Below are positions 34,300 through 43,362 of a DNA stretch of 64,000 nt, piece after piece (within the stretch, counting starts at the first letter, position 1; each line of letters opens with the position of its first letter). Under the pieces are notes generated by a model. It saw only the letters and a program-made list of their open reading frames with translations, had not been told where the DNA came from and searched no databases. This stretch comes from Sphingopyxis microcysteis (GTDB lineage Bacteria; Pseudomonadota; Alphaproteobacteria; Sphingomonadales; Sphingomonadaceae). The DNA is taken from NCBI RefSeq assembly GCF_012274265.1, contig NZ_JAANYY010000002.1, positions 806,001 to 870,000 of the forward strand, read 5' to 3'. The translations under genes were made by a program, and so were the position numbers.

Positions 34300-36162
34300 A
34301 TGGCGACAGCGGTAGTGGACGAAGCCGACAAGCGGCAGTCCCCCCTTTCGGATGCGGTGGTAGTCAGATTTGCAGGCGATAGCGGCGACGGGATGCAGCT
34401 GACCGGTGGTCAGTTCACTTTGTCGTCGGCGCTCGCGGGCAACGACTTTGCGACCTTCCCCGATTTCCCCGCCGAGATCCGCGCCCCGCAGGGCACGTTG
34501 TTCGGGGTGTCGGCCTTCCAGATCAATTTCGGTTCGTCGGCGATCGATACCGCGGGCGATGCGCCCGACGTGCTCGTCGCGATGAACCCTGCGGCGCTCA
34601 AGACCAATGTGCCGTCGCTCAAACCCGGCGGGCTGATCATTGCCGACGAGGGCGAGTTCAACGATCGGAACCTTGCCAAGGCGAAATATGACGCCAACCC
34701 GCTCGATGACGGCAGCCTGGCCAAGTGGCAGCTGCTCAAGCTCAACATCAGCCAGCTCACCATGGACGCGGTCAAACCCTTCGGGCTTGGCAACAAGGAA
34801 GCGCTGCGCTGCAAGAATATGTGGACGCTGGGGCTGGCGCTTTGGATGTTCGATCGTGATCGCCAGCCGCTGATCGACTGGCTGAATGGCAAGTTTGCGA
34901 AGGCACCCGATCTTGCGGCGGCTAACATCGCGGCGCTCAACGCGGGCCACGCCTATGGCGAGACCGCCGAGCTCGCGGGGCCGCTGAAGCAGCATCATGT
35001 CGATCCGGCGCCCGTTGCACCGGGCCTCTATCGCACGCTGACCGGCGCCGAGGGGATCGCACTTGGCCTCGTCGCAGGGGCGCAGCTTGCGAAGCTGCCG
35101 ATGTTCTTTGGCGGCTATCCGATCACCCCGGCGTCGGCGATCCTGCATCATCTGTCGCGGCTCAAGGAATATGACGTCACAACCTTTCAGGCCGAGGACG
35201 AAATTGCCGCCATCTGCTCGGCAATCGGTGCGAGCTACGGCGGTGCGCTCGGTGTGACGTCATCGTCAGGACCCGGTATCGCGCTGAAGGGCGAGGCGAT
35301 GGGCCTTGCGATCATGACCGAGCTGCCGCTCGTCATCGTCAATTCGCAGCGCGGGGGTCCCTCGACCGGCCTGCCGACGAAGACCGAACAGTCGGACCTT
35401 TATCAGGCGGTCTATGGCCGCAACGGCGACTCCCCGATGCCCGTCATTTCGGCGCGCTCGCCCGGCGACGCGTTCGATTGCGCGATCGAGGCGGTGCGCA
35501 TCGCGGTGCAATATATGACCCCGGTGATGCTGCTCACCGACGGCTATATCGCCAACGCCGCCGAGCCGTGGGCGGTGCCGGATCTGACGACGTACGAGGC
35601 TTTCCCGGTCGAGTTCCTGACCGAGGTGCCCGACGGCGGCTTCAAACCCTATGGCCGTGACGACAAGCTCGCGCGTCCATGGGTCAAGCCTGGCACGCCG
35701 GGCCTGCTCCACCGCATCGGCGGGATCGAGAAGGAAGTCGACACCGGCCACATCAATTATGCGCCGGGCAATCATCAGGCGATGACCGACATCCGCAAGA
35801 ACAAGATCGACGGCATCAAGGTGCCCGACCAGATCGTCGAGCTGGGCGCCGAGGGCGGCAAGCTTGCGGTTGTCGGCTGGGGCTCGACCTTCGGCCCGAT
35901 CCACCAGGCGGTGCGTCGCAAGCGCGCCGAGGGTCTTGACGTCAGCCACGTTCACATCCGTCATATCTGGCCGCTGCCCGCCAACCTTGGCGAATTGCTC
36001 AAGAGTTTTGACAAGGTGATCGTGCCCGAGATGAACACGGGGCAGCTCAAGACCGTGCTGCGCGACCAATATCTGGTCGATGCCAAGCCCGTGAACAAGG
36101 TGTCGGGTCAGCCCTTCACCATCGCCGAAATCGAGGCCGCCATCGAGGAGGCATTGAAGTGA
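34300..36162 (+). CDS. korA: 2-oxoacid:acceptor oxidoreductase, fused gamma-alpha subunit
   Basis: A 620-residue subunit of a 2-oxoacid:ferredoxin oxidoreductase, most likely for 2-oxoglutarate. The N-terminal 190 residues are the gamma domain (GDSGDGMQLTGGQF, FPDFPAEIRAPQGTLFGVSA). From about residue 245 the alpha domain follows (FFGGYPITPASAILHHLSRL, TSSSGPGIALKGEAMGLA). The beta subunit gene overlaps by 3 bp. The complex oxidatively decarboxylates a 2-oxoacid to the acyl-CoA with ferredoxin as acceptor; the substrate is not provable from sequence. Confidence 0.92.
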   Translation: MATAVVDEADKRQSPLSDAVVVRFAGDSGDGMQLTGGQFTLSSALAGNDFATFPDFPAEIRAPQGTLFGVSAFQINFGSSAIDTAGDAPDVLVAMNPAALKTNVPSLKPGGLIIADEGEFNDRNLAKAKYDANPLDDGSLAKWQLLKLNISQLTMDAVKPFGLGNKEALRCKNMWTLGLALWMFDRDRQPLIDWLNGKFAKAPDLAAANIAALNAGHAYGETAELAGPLKQHHVDPAPVAPGLYRTLTGAEGIALGLVAGAQLAKLPMFFGGYPITPASAILHHLSRLKEYDVTTFQAEDEIAAICSAIGASYGGALGVTSSSGPGIALKGEAMGLAIMTELPLVIVNSQRGGPSTGLPTKTEQSDLYQAVYGRNGDSPMPVISARSPGDAFDCAIEAVRIAVQYMTPVMLLTDGYIANAAEPWAVPDLTTYEAFPVEFLTEVPDGGFKPYGRDDKLARPWVKPGTPGLLHRIGGIEKEVDTGHINYAPGNHQAMTDIRKNKIDGIKVPDQIVELGAEGGKLAVVGWGSTFGPIHQAVRRKRAEGLDVSHVHIRHIWPLPANLGELLKSFDKVIVPEMNTGQLKTVLRDQYLVDAKPVNKVSGQPFTIAEIEAAIEEALK

Positions 36163-37196
36163 ACCAGGTTACTCCGATCACCCGCGCCACCACGCTCAAA
36201 GATTGGGAAACCGATCAGGAAGTTCGCTGGTGCCCCGGCTGCGGCGACTATGCGATCCTGAAAGCGGTGCAGCGCACGATGCCCGAAATCGGCACCGCGC
36301 CCGAGAACACCGTGTTCATCAGCGGCATCGGCTGCTCGTCGCGTTTTCCCTATTATATGGAAACCTATGGCTTTCATACGATCCACGGCCGCGCGCCGGC
36401 GTTCGCAACGGGGCTGAAGCTTGCCAACCCGAACCTCGACGTGTGGATCGTCACTGGCGACGGCGACGGACTGTCGATCGGCGGCAACCACACGATGCAC
36501 CTCATTCGCCGCAATCTCGATTGCCAGATCATGCTGTTCAACAATGAGATTTACGGGCTGACCAAGGGGCAATATTCGCCAACCAGCCGGGTCGGCACGA
36601 CGAGCCCGTCGACGCCCTATGGCTCGGTCGATCGCCCGGCGCAGCCCGCCGCCTTCGCGCTCGGCGCGGGCGCGCGATTCGTGGCGCGTGGTTTCGACGT
36701 GTCGAAGGAACTGCCGAACGTGCTGAAGGCCGCGCATGCCCATAAAGGCGCCGCCTTTATCGAGATTTTCCAGAACTGTATCGTCTATAATAAAGACGTG
36801 TTCGAGGATTTCGCGGCGCCGAAGGGCGCCGAGGATCGCCAGCTGTGGCTCAAGCATGGTGAGCCGATGCTCTATGCCAAAGGCACCAAAGGCATCGCGC
36901 TCGATGCCGACGAACTGCACCTCAAGACCGTCGATGTCGTCGATGGCGACTGGGAAGCCGCGGGCGTGATCGTCCATGACGTCACCAACCGCAGCGTCGC
37001 GCACATGCTCGTCGAGATGCGCTTCGGCGAATTTCCGATGGCGCTTGGCGTGCTTTACGACGATCCGCGCCCGACCTTCGAGGCCGACGTATGGCGCCAG
37101 AATGCAGCGGCGCGCGAAGGCAAGACCGCCGATCTCCAAGGCCTGCTGAAAAAGGGCCAGACGTGGACGGTGACCGAAGGCGGCCCGGAGCTGTAG
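36159..37196 (+). CDS. korB: 2-oxoacid:ferredoxin oxidoreductase subunit beta
   Basis: The thiamine-diphosphate subunit, 345 residues. VRWCPGCGDYAIL and GIGCSSRFPYYM supply cluster cysteines. The ThDP/Mg site is VTGDGDGLSIGGNH followed by NNEIYGLTKGQYSPTS. The GTG start has GAGGAG 8 nt upstream inside korA and overlaps the korA stop, so the two are translated together. Together they match the two-gene KorAB of aerobic bacteria. Confidence 0.93.
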   Translation: MNQVTPITRATTLKDWETDQEVRWCPGCGDYAILKAVQRTMPEIGTAPENTVFISGIGCSSRFPYYMETYGFHTIHGRAPAFATGLKLANPNLDVWIVTGDGDGLSIGGNHTMHLIRRNLDCQIMLFNNEIYGLTKGQYSPTSRVGTTSPSTPYGSVDRPAQPAAFALGAGARFVARGFDVSKELPNVLKAAHAHKGAAFIEIFQNCIVYNKDVFEDFAAPKGAEDRQLWLKHGEPMLYAKGTKGIALDADELHLKTVDVVDGDWEAAGVIVHDVTNRSVAHMLVEMRFGEFPMALGVLYDDPRPTFEADVWRQNAAAREGKTADLQGLLKKGQTWTVTEGGPEL

Positions 37197-37285
37197 TCGC
37201 GGCGTAGGTGGTTCGCATAAGCTGGCGGATGAACCGGTCCGCATAACGCATTGCAATGCCGCCCGATCCGCGCCACCAAGCGGCG

Positions 37286-38245
37286 ATGGATAATCTGACG
37301 CACAGCCTTGTCGGCGCGCTTCTCGGCCAGATGGGGCTCAAGAAAAAGACGGGGCTGGCGATCCCGACGCTGATATTGGCGGCGAACCTGCCCGACGTCG
37401 ACGCCGCGTGTCTGGCGTGGCTCGACGGGGTTCAACATCTGGGGTTTCGGCGCGGGATTACGCATGGCCCGATCGCGCTGCTCGTTCTGCCGATATTGCT
37501 GTGGGCGGCGATGCTGGCATTCGATCGCTGGCAGACGAAGCGCGGCAAACGCCCGGCGGCACGGCTGCCGATCGACAAGGGCTGGTTGCTGGCGCTCGCC
37601 TATATCGGCTGCCTGAGCCACCCTGCGCTCGACTGGCTCAACAATTACGGCATCCGCTTGCTCGAACCCTTTTCGTCGCAATGGTTTTACGGCGATACGA
37701 TCTTCATCATAGACCTGTGGATATGGATTGCGCTGGGTCTGTCGATCTGGCTGTCGCTGCGCCGCGAACGGGGCGGGGCGGCGAACTGGCAGCGGCCCGC
37801 GTGGGTCGGCTTCACCGCGGTCTGCGCCTACATCTTTGCCAACGGCCTGATCACGGGCGCCGCTGAACGGACAACGGCGAGCGCGCTGGCCGCGGGCGGA
37901 CACCCCGACGCGCTGGTCGTCGCGAGTCCGCCGCCTCTTGCCTTCTGGCAACGCGACATCTTTTGGCGCACCGCGGACCGTTATGGGAGCGGGAGCTTTA
38001 CCCCCGGCGTGGGCGGCAATCTGGACATCGCCGGTCAGCCGACCGGAATGGATGATCCCCGCCTGAAAACCTGGCTGATGGGCGATCCCGGTGCCCGCGC
38101 TTTCCTTTTCTGGGCGCGGATGCCCGTTGCGCAGGCGGACGGCGACGCGATTCTGCTGCGTGACCAGCGGTTTATGCATCCTCTGGCGCAGGATCGTTTT
38201 CAGGTTCGGCTGACCGCACCCGACACCGCTACGCGCGACGAATGA
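37286..38245 (+). CDS. YdjM-like metal-dependent hydrolase (DUF457), membrane protein
   Basis: A 319-residue inner-membrane protein with about five hydrophobic helices. The family start MDNLTHSLVGALLGQMGLK, then LPDVDAACLAW and RGITHGPIALL, give the His/Asp metal-binding pattern. LSHPALDWLNNYGIRLLEPF is the most conserved block. In enterobacteria a relative is LexA-regulated, but I see no operator here. The stop overlaps the photolyase start (ATGA), which hints at a shared role in DNA damage response, as inference. ATG 37256 is an alternative start. Confidence 0.8.
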   Translation: MDNLTHSLVGALLGQMGLKKKTGLAIPTLILAANLPDVDAACLAWLDGVQHLGFRRGITHGPIALLVLPILLWAAMLAFDRWQTKRGKRPAARLPIDKGWLLALAYIGCLSHPALDWLNNYGIRLLEPFSSQWFYGDTIFIIDLWIWIALGLSIWLSLRRERGGAANWQRPAWVGFTAVCAYIFANGLITGAAERTTASALAAGGHPDALVVASPPPLAFWQRDIFWRTADRYGSGSFTPGVGGNLDIAGQPTGMDDPRLKTWLMGDPGARAFLFWARMPVAQADGDAILLRDQRFMHPLAQDRFQVRLTAPDTATRDE

Positions 38246-39630
38246 CCGCGCCGAGCATAATCTGGTTTCGCCGCGATCTGCGCCTTTCCGATCAGGCGGC
38301 GGTCATGGCGGCCGCAGCGGCTGGGCCGGTGATCCCGGTGTATATCCTCGACGATGAAACGCCCAAGCATCGTCGCATGGGCGCGGCCTCGCGCTGGTGG
38401 TTGCACCATAGCCTTGCCAGCCTCGACGCCAGCCTGCGCGAAAAGGGATCACAATTGGTGTTGCGGCGCGGGCGCTGTGACGAGCAGCTCGCTATGATTG
38501 CCGAAGAAACCGGCGCAAGGTCGGTCCATTGCCTGCGCCACTATGAGCCCTGGTGGCGCAACGCCGAAAAAGCTGTGGCGAAGCGGCTCGACCTCGTCTG
38601 CCACGATGGCAATTATTTGCTTCCGCCCGGATCGCTGATGACCGGAGGCGGGACGCCATACAAGATCTACACGCCATATTGGCGCGCGCTTAAAGAACAG
38701 ATGCCGCCGCCGGAGCCGTCGAACCGCCCGCGCGACATCGCGGCGCCGGGCGCGTGGCCCAATTCGGATGCGCTGGCGGACTGGGGGCTGCTGCCGACCA
38801 AGCCCGATTGGGCTACCGGTTTTGCGGCCGAATGGGAGCCGGGCGAAGCGGGCGCGCGCAAGCGGATCGCGGCATTTGTCGATGAGGCCGCCGATTACGA
38901 CCGCCAACGCAACCTGCCGTCGCGCGAGGGCAGTTCGCGCCTGTCGCCGCACCTTCATTTCGGCGAGGTGTCACCCGCGACGATCTGGCACCGGACCGCC
39001 GATGCCGGCGGCTCGGTCGATGTCTTTCTCGGCGAAATCGGCTGGCGCGACTATGCGCAGAACATCATCCTGCAGTTTCCGGACTATGGCAGCCGCAGCG
39101 CGCGCGCGGCGTTTGACGATCATTTGCCGTGGCGCAGCGGCGCCGCGGCCGACGCTGACCTCGCCGCATGGCAGCGGGGGCGGACTGGCTATCCAATTGT
39201 CGATGCGGGGATGCGCCAGCTGTGGGCGACGGGATGGATGCACAACCGCGTCCGGATGATCGCCGCAAGCTTCCTGATTAAGCATCTGCTGATCGATTGG
39301 CGACAGGGCGAGCAATGGTTCTGGGACACGCTGGTCGATGCCGATTATGCCTCCAACGCCGTCAACTGGCAGTGGGTCGCGGGGAGCGGGGTCGACAGCA
39401 ATATGTTCCCGCGGATCATGGCGCCGCTAACCCAATCGGAAAAATTCGACGCTGCGGGCTATATTCGCGAGTGGGTGCCGGAACTTGCCGAACTCACCGA
39501 GCCCGCGATCCACGATCCCGAAGCCTTCGGCCAGCGTCCGCAATCCTACCCGGCCAAGCTCATCGGTCACCGTGAAGCACGCGAACGCGCGCTGGCTGCT
39601 TATGACGTCATGAAGGCGCGCGGCAACTGA
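38242..39630 (+). CDS. phrB: Deoxyribodipyrimidine photolyase
   Basis: Light-driven repair enzyme for cyclobutane pyrimidine dimers, 462 residues. The antenna domain starts IIWFRRDLRLSDQAAV. The FAD domain includes REGSSRLSPHLHFGEVSP, GWRDYAQNI, and the C-terminal block TGWMHNRVRMIAASFLIKHL with DADYASNAVNWQWVAGSG. These are class I CPD photolyase marks, with the tryptophans needed for electron transfer. It is coupled to the preceding membrane protein gene. Confidence 0.94.
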   Translation: MTAPSIIWFRRDLRLSDQAAVMAAAAAGPVIPVYILDDETPKHRRMGAASRWWLHHSLASLDASLREKGSQLVLRRGRCDEQLAMIAEETGARSVHCLRHYEPWWRNAEKAVAKRLDLVCHDGNYLLPPGSLMTGGGTPYKIYTPYWRALKEQMPPPEPSNRPRDIAAPGAWPNSDALADWGLLPTKPDWATGFAAEWEPGEAGARKRIAAFVDEAADYDRQRNLPSREGSSRLSPHLHFGEVSPATIWHRTADAGGSVDVFLGEIGWRDYAQNIILQFPDYGSRSARAAFDDHLPWRSGAAADADLAAWQRGRTGYPIVDAGMRQLWATGWMHNRVRMIAASFLIKHLLIDWRQGEQWFWDTLVDADYASNAVNWQWVAGSGVDSNMFPRIMAPLTQSEKFDAAGYIREWVPELAELTEPAIHDPEAFGQRPQSYPAKLIGHREARERALAAYDVMKARGN

Positions 39631-39665
39631 TTGTCAGGCGCCCGACTTTGGGGCAGGAAGACGCT

Positions 39666-40946
39666 ATGAACACGCATGTCAGCCCGCGCCGCGGCAAGCA
39701 ATTGCTTCGCGCCGACCGCGCCTATCGCAGCGGCGGCGCGCTGGCGCGGCTGCTGGCGTTGGCGCCCGCGGGCCTGTTCCATCGCCTCCTCGACCGGATC
39801 GACGCAGGCCTCGCGCTGGGTACGATTGAAGCGCATACGCCCGATGGCAGCGTCCGTTTGCTTGGCGGGCGCGGAAAGGGGCCGACCGCGGTCGTGCATC
39901 TGCACAGCTGGGCCGCGTTGGCGCGCCTCGCAATGTCGGGGTCGGTGGGTTGGTACCGCGCCTGGGACGCGGGGGAGTGGACATCGCCCGATCCGGTGCC
40001 GCTGTTCGATCTGTTCATGCGCAACGGCGAATCGCTGGGCGACGTGGCGCGCGCGCGTGGGCCGCTGCGCTGGCTCAACAAGATCGCCCATATCCTTAAT
40101 CGCAACAATCGCCGCGGTGCGAAGCGCAACATCCATGCCCATTATGATTTGGGCAATGATTTCTATCACTTGTGGCTTGATCATGCGATGAACTATTCCA
40201 GTGCGCTGTTTGCCGATCCGGCGCAATCGCTGGAAGAGGCTCAGACCAGCAAGGTCGACGCGATCCTTGACCGGCTCGACTTGCGGTCGGGCAGCCGCTT
40301 GCTCGAAATCGGATGCGGCTGGGGTGCACTGGCGGAGCGGGCGGTCGAACGGCACGATGTCATCTACACAGGCATAACACTGTCGCCGGCGCAGGCCGAG
40401 ATTGCCGACGCGCGCCTTGTCGCGGTGGACCTGTCGGGGCGGTCGCGGATCGAGCTTTGCGACTATCGCGACGCGCAGGGTCCCTATGACGCGATCGCCA
40501 GCGTCGAAATGGTCGAAGCGGTCGGCCAGGCCTATTGGCCCGCCTATCTCGACGCGGTCGCGCGGCTGCTCCGCCCCGGCGGCAAGGCCGCGATCCAATA
40601 TATTCTGATCAACGATGCGCTGTTCGAGCGCTATGCGGCGAGCAGCGACTTCATCCAGGCCTATATCTTCCCCGGGGGCTGCCTGATCTCCGAAAGCCGG
40701 TTCCGCGCGTTGGCTGAGGCCCGCGGTCTGGCGTGGCGCGACGTTCACCATTTCGGCGAGGATTATGCCGAAACGCTCCGCCAGTGGCGCGAGCGTTTCG
40801 ACGCGGCGGTCGCCGCCAATCAGCTCCCGTCCGGTTTCGACGACCGTTTCGTACGGCTCTGGCGTTATTATCTGCAATATTGCGAGGGCGGCTTTCGCGG
40901 CGGCGGCATCGACGTTGCGCAAGTGACGCTGGAAAAAACAGCCTGA
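39666..40946 (+). CDS. Cyclopropane-fatty-acyl-phospholipid synthase family methyltransferase
   Basis: A 426-residue SAM-dependent enzyme likely acting on membrane phospholipid acyl chains. The substrate-gate block NIHAHYDLGNDFYHLWLDHA and MNYSSALF precede the SAM motif LLEIGCGWGALAERA. The C-terminal EGGFRGGGIDVAQVTLEK is typical. The ATG at 39666 has AGGAAG 5 nt before it; a TTG at 39648 is less likely. Whether it makes cyclopropane or another methyl-branched product cannot be read. Confidence 0.88.
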   Translation: MNTHVSPRRGKQLLRADRAYRSGGALARLLALAPAGLFHRLLDRIDAGLALGTIEAHTPDGSVRLLGGRGKGPTAVVHLHSWAALARLAMSGSVGWYRAWDAGEWTSPDPVPLFDLFMRNGESLGDVARARGPLRWLNKIAHILNRNNRRGAKRNIHAHYDLGNDFYHLWLDHAMNYSSALFADPAQSLEEAQTSKVDAILDRLDLRSGSRLLEIGCGWGALAERAVERHDVIYTGITLSPAQAEIADARLVAVDLSGRSRIELCDYRDAQGPYDAIASVEMVEAVGQAYWPAYLDAVARLLRPGGKAAIQYILINDALFERYAASSDFIQAYIFPGGCLISESRFRALAEARGLAWRDVHHFGEDYAETLRQWRERFDAAVAANQLPSGFDDRFVRLWRYYLQYCEGGFRGGGIDVAQVTLEKTA

Positions 40947-40966
40947 AAACAGGGGAGAGGCAAGCT

Positions 40967-42139
40967 ATGCGACGATATCTGGCAGCGGCGTTTTTGTGCG
41001 CGGCGGCGACCGCCTGCACGGCACCCGCGTCCACCCAAACCACCGACACGCTGCCAAAGGATATGAATGTGCTGTTCTGGACCCAGGATCAACGCGACCT
41101 TGCTTTCCGGACGATGGAGACCGTCCCGAAAGTGGTGGTCAATACTGTCGAAGCGGGTGATGTCGTCTATCCGTTGCCGCAGGGTCAACCTATCGATCTG
41201 GGTTCAGACGTCGATGCCTATATGGCCAAACAGCGCCATGCCGGGCTGATCATCGTCCAGGATGGCAAGATCCGGCTCGAGAAATATGCGCTCGGCTATG
41301 GCGCCGCGGGGCGCTGGACCAGTTTTTCGGTCGCAAAGAGTTTCACCTCGACCCTCGTTGGAGCGGCGGTGAAGGACGGCTATATCAAGAGCCTCGACGA
41401 CAAGGTCACCGTCTATATCCCCGGGCTCAAGGGATCGGCCTATGACGACGTGTCGGTGCGCCAACTGCTGACCATGACATCCGGCGTCAAATGGAACGAG
41501 GATTATACCGATCCCAAATCCGACGTCGCGCTGTTCAATATGCAAAAGCCCATTGCGGGCGAAGACGTAACCGTCAGCTATATGAAGACTTTGCCACGCG
41601 ACGTTCCGGCGGGGTCGACATGGCTATACAGCACGGGCGAGACCAATTTGATCGGCGTGCTGGTGTCGAGTGCGACGGGCAAAAGCTTGTCGGCCTATCT
41701 TTCCGAAAAGATCTGGAAACCGTTCGGGATGGAGCAGGATGCGGTCTGGATGCTTGGGGCAACCGGGCATGAGATCAGCGGTTGCTGCATCTCCGCAAGC
41801 CTGAAGGATTATGCGCGGCTTGGCCAGTTTGTGCTCAACGACGGCGTTGTGGACGGGGTCCGGATCGTGCCGGATGACTGGTTCAGCAATGCGACGACGA
41901 AGCAGGCCGATATCGGCCTGCCGGGCCGCGGTTATGGCTATCAGTGGTGGACGAATGACGATGGCAGCTTCGCCGCGCAGGGCATCTTTGGTCAGGGCAT
42001 CTTCATCGATCCGAAGCGCAAGCTGGTGATCGCGTCGAACGGCAACTGGCCGACGGCGACCGATCCCGAAGGTGTCGGCGCGGCGCGCGAGGCGTTCTAC
42101 AAGAGCGTGCAGGCGGCGGTGGATCGGGAAGCGAAATAG
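40967..42139 (+). CDS. Class C beta-lactamase-like serine hydrolase, lipoprotein
   Basis: A 390-residue penicillin-binding-protein-like hydrolase. The N-terminus MRRYLAAAFLCAAATAC is a lipoprotein signal with Cys 17. The active-site SxxK is in FSVAKSFTST, and the YxN-like position is YSTGETN. Relatives are esterases or peptidases rather than true beta-lactamases. GGGGAGAGG stands 6 nt before the ATG. The open frame runs back to 40733, but that part lies within the previous gene. Confidence 0.86.
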   Translation: MRRYLAAAFLCAAATACTAPASTQTTDTLPKDMNVLFWTQDQRDLAFRTMETVPKVVVNTVEAGDVVYPLPQGQPIDLGSDVDAYMAKQRHAGLIIVQDGKIRLEKYALGYGAAGRWTSFSVAKSFTSTLVGAAVKDGYIKSLDDKVTVYIPGLKGSAYDDVSVRQLLTMTSGVKWNEDYTDPKSDVALFNMQKPIAGEDVTVSYMKTLPRDVPAGSTWLYSTGETNLIGVLVSSATGKSLSAYLSEKIWKPFGMEQDAVWMLGATGHEISGCCISASLKDYARLGQFVLNDGVVDGVRIVPDDWFSNATTKQADIGLPGRGYGYQWWTNDDGSFAAQGIFGQGIFIDPKRKLVIASNGNWPTATDPEGVGAAREAFYKSVQAAVDREAK

Positions 42140-42176
42140 GGTTCGCCGCCCCCGCGAAGCCGGGGGCAACGGTCAT

Positions 42177-42563
42177 TCAGTCGGCGATCATCGCTGTCGC
42201 GCGCTGCGCCAGCCATACTGCCGCGAGCGGCACTGCGACACCCAGCGCCATGATCCACCATGTGTCGGCAAGCGTTACCGCACGATAGAGCGCTGCGCCG
42301 ATCACCGACCCGGCGACGATCCAGCCCGCGCCGGTTCCCGCCGATATCCGCATCGCAAGCCATCCCCCGGCGAAGCTGCCGATGAACCAACCGACGATCA
42401 GAGCGATGGTCGAGCCGAGCGGAATCAGAATTTCGCCGCTCTCGACATCATATTCGGACGGCGAAATTTCGCTGCCGGCATATTGCGCCAGCCAGATGAG
42501 CCCGAAAGCAACGACAATCCCGATTACCGCCGCGATCGCCGATCGCAAAATATCCTTGGTCAT
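42177..42563 (-). CDS. Conserved-type small membrane protein of unknown function
   Basis: A 128-residue hydrophobic protein with four predicted transmembrane helices (about residues 7-26, 46-70, 78-95 and 102-122), rich in glycine and alanine. No signature identifies a function. It converges with the serine hydrolase, with a short palindromic CCCCCG-type repeat between them, and is followed by the SDR gene in the same direction. Confidence 0.7.
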   Translation of the reverse strand: MTKDILRSAIAAVIGIVVAFGLIWLAQYAGSEISPSEYDVESGEILIPLGSTIALIVGWFIGSFAGGWLAMRISAGTGAGWIVAGSVIGAALYRAVTLADTWWIMALGVAVPLAAVWLAQRATAMIAD

Positions 42564-42623
42564 AGCTGCGCCCTTGCAAACCCGTCTTGTCGGCTGCCTT
42601 AGTGCCGGAAAACAAAGATGGCG

Positions 42624-43358
42624 TTAAGCCTTTTCCATGACCTTGGGCAGCGCGTGGAATGCAGTGCTGTCAAAGCCCTTGACCATCAGATCGGCAACGA
42701 AGGTCCCGACCGCTGCGGGCTCCTTGATGCTGTTCGCATCTTCGCCGGGATAAGCGCGCGCGCGCATCTGCGTGCGCGTCCCGCCGGGGTCGAGGATCGC
42801 GGTCCGCACCGTCGAAATATTGCGCATCTCGGCGCCGTAGCTGGTCACGAGCGTCTCGAGCGCAGCCTTCGATGCGGCATAAGCGCCCCAATAGGCGCGG
42901 GGTTCGCGCGCGACGCCGCTAGACAGCGCCAATAGACGGCCGTTCGCGGCGCGGCGCAGCAGCGGGTCGAAATTGGCGATCAGCGCCTGCTGCGCGATGA
43001 GGTTCAGCGTCAGCAGCTTGTTGAATTCCTTGCCGTCGATCGCCGCCACCGGGGTGAGCGTGCCGAGCATGGCGGCGTTGAGCACCAGCATGTCGAGCTG
43101 TTGCCAGCGTTCGGCCATCGCGCTGGCCAGCCGCGCGATGCTGTCACCATCGGTCAGGTCGAGCGGCGCGATCGTCGCGGCGCCGCCTGCCTCGTGAATA
43201 CGGTCTTCGAGCGCTTCGAGCCCGCCCGCGGTGCGCGCCGTAATCACGACATGTGCGCCGCGCGCGGCCAGCGCTTCGGCGATCGCTTCGCCGATGCCAC
43301 GGCTCGCGCCGGTGACGAGCGCGACCTGGCCCGCCAATTCTTCAGTCCTGATAGTCAT
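42624..43358 (-). CDS. Short-chain dehydrogenase/reductase
   Basis: A 244-residue classical SDR. VALVTGASRGIGEAIAEAL is the cofactor site. NAAML, LALSSG (Ser) and YWGAYAASKAAL (YxxxK) form the active site. The chosen ATG (MTIRTEELAGQ) is 4 bp after the purF stop, so it is probably co-transcribed with purF. The substrate is unknown. Confidence 0.88.
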   Translation of the reverse strand: MTIRTEELAGQVALVTGASRGIGEAIAEALAARGAHVVITARTAGGLEALEDRIHEAGGAATIAPLDLTDGDSIARLASAMAERWQQLDMLVLNAAMLGTLTPVAAIDGKEFNKLLTLNLIAQQALIANFDPLLRRAANGRLLALSSGVAREPRAYWGAYAASKAALETLVTSYGAEMRNISTVRTAILDPGGTRTQMRARAYPGEDANSIKEPAAVGTFVADLMVKGFDSTAFHALPKVMEKA

Positions 43359-43362
43359 GATG

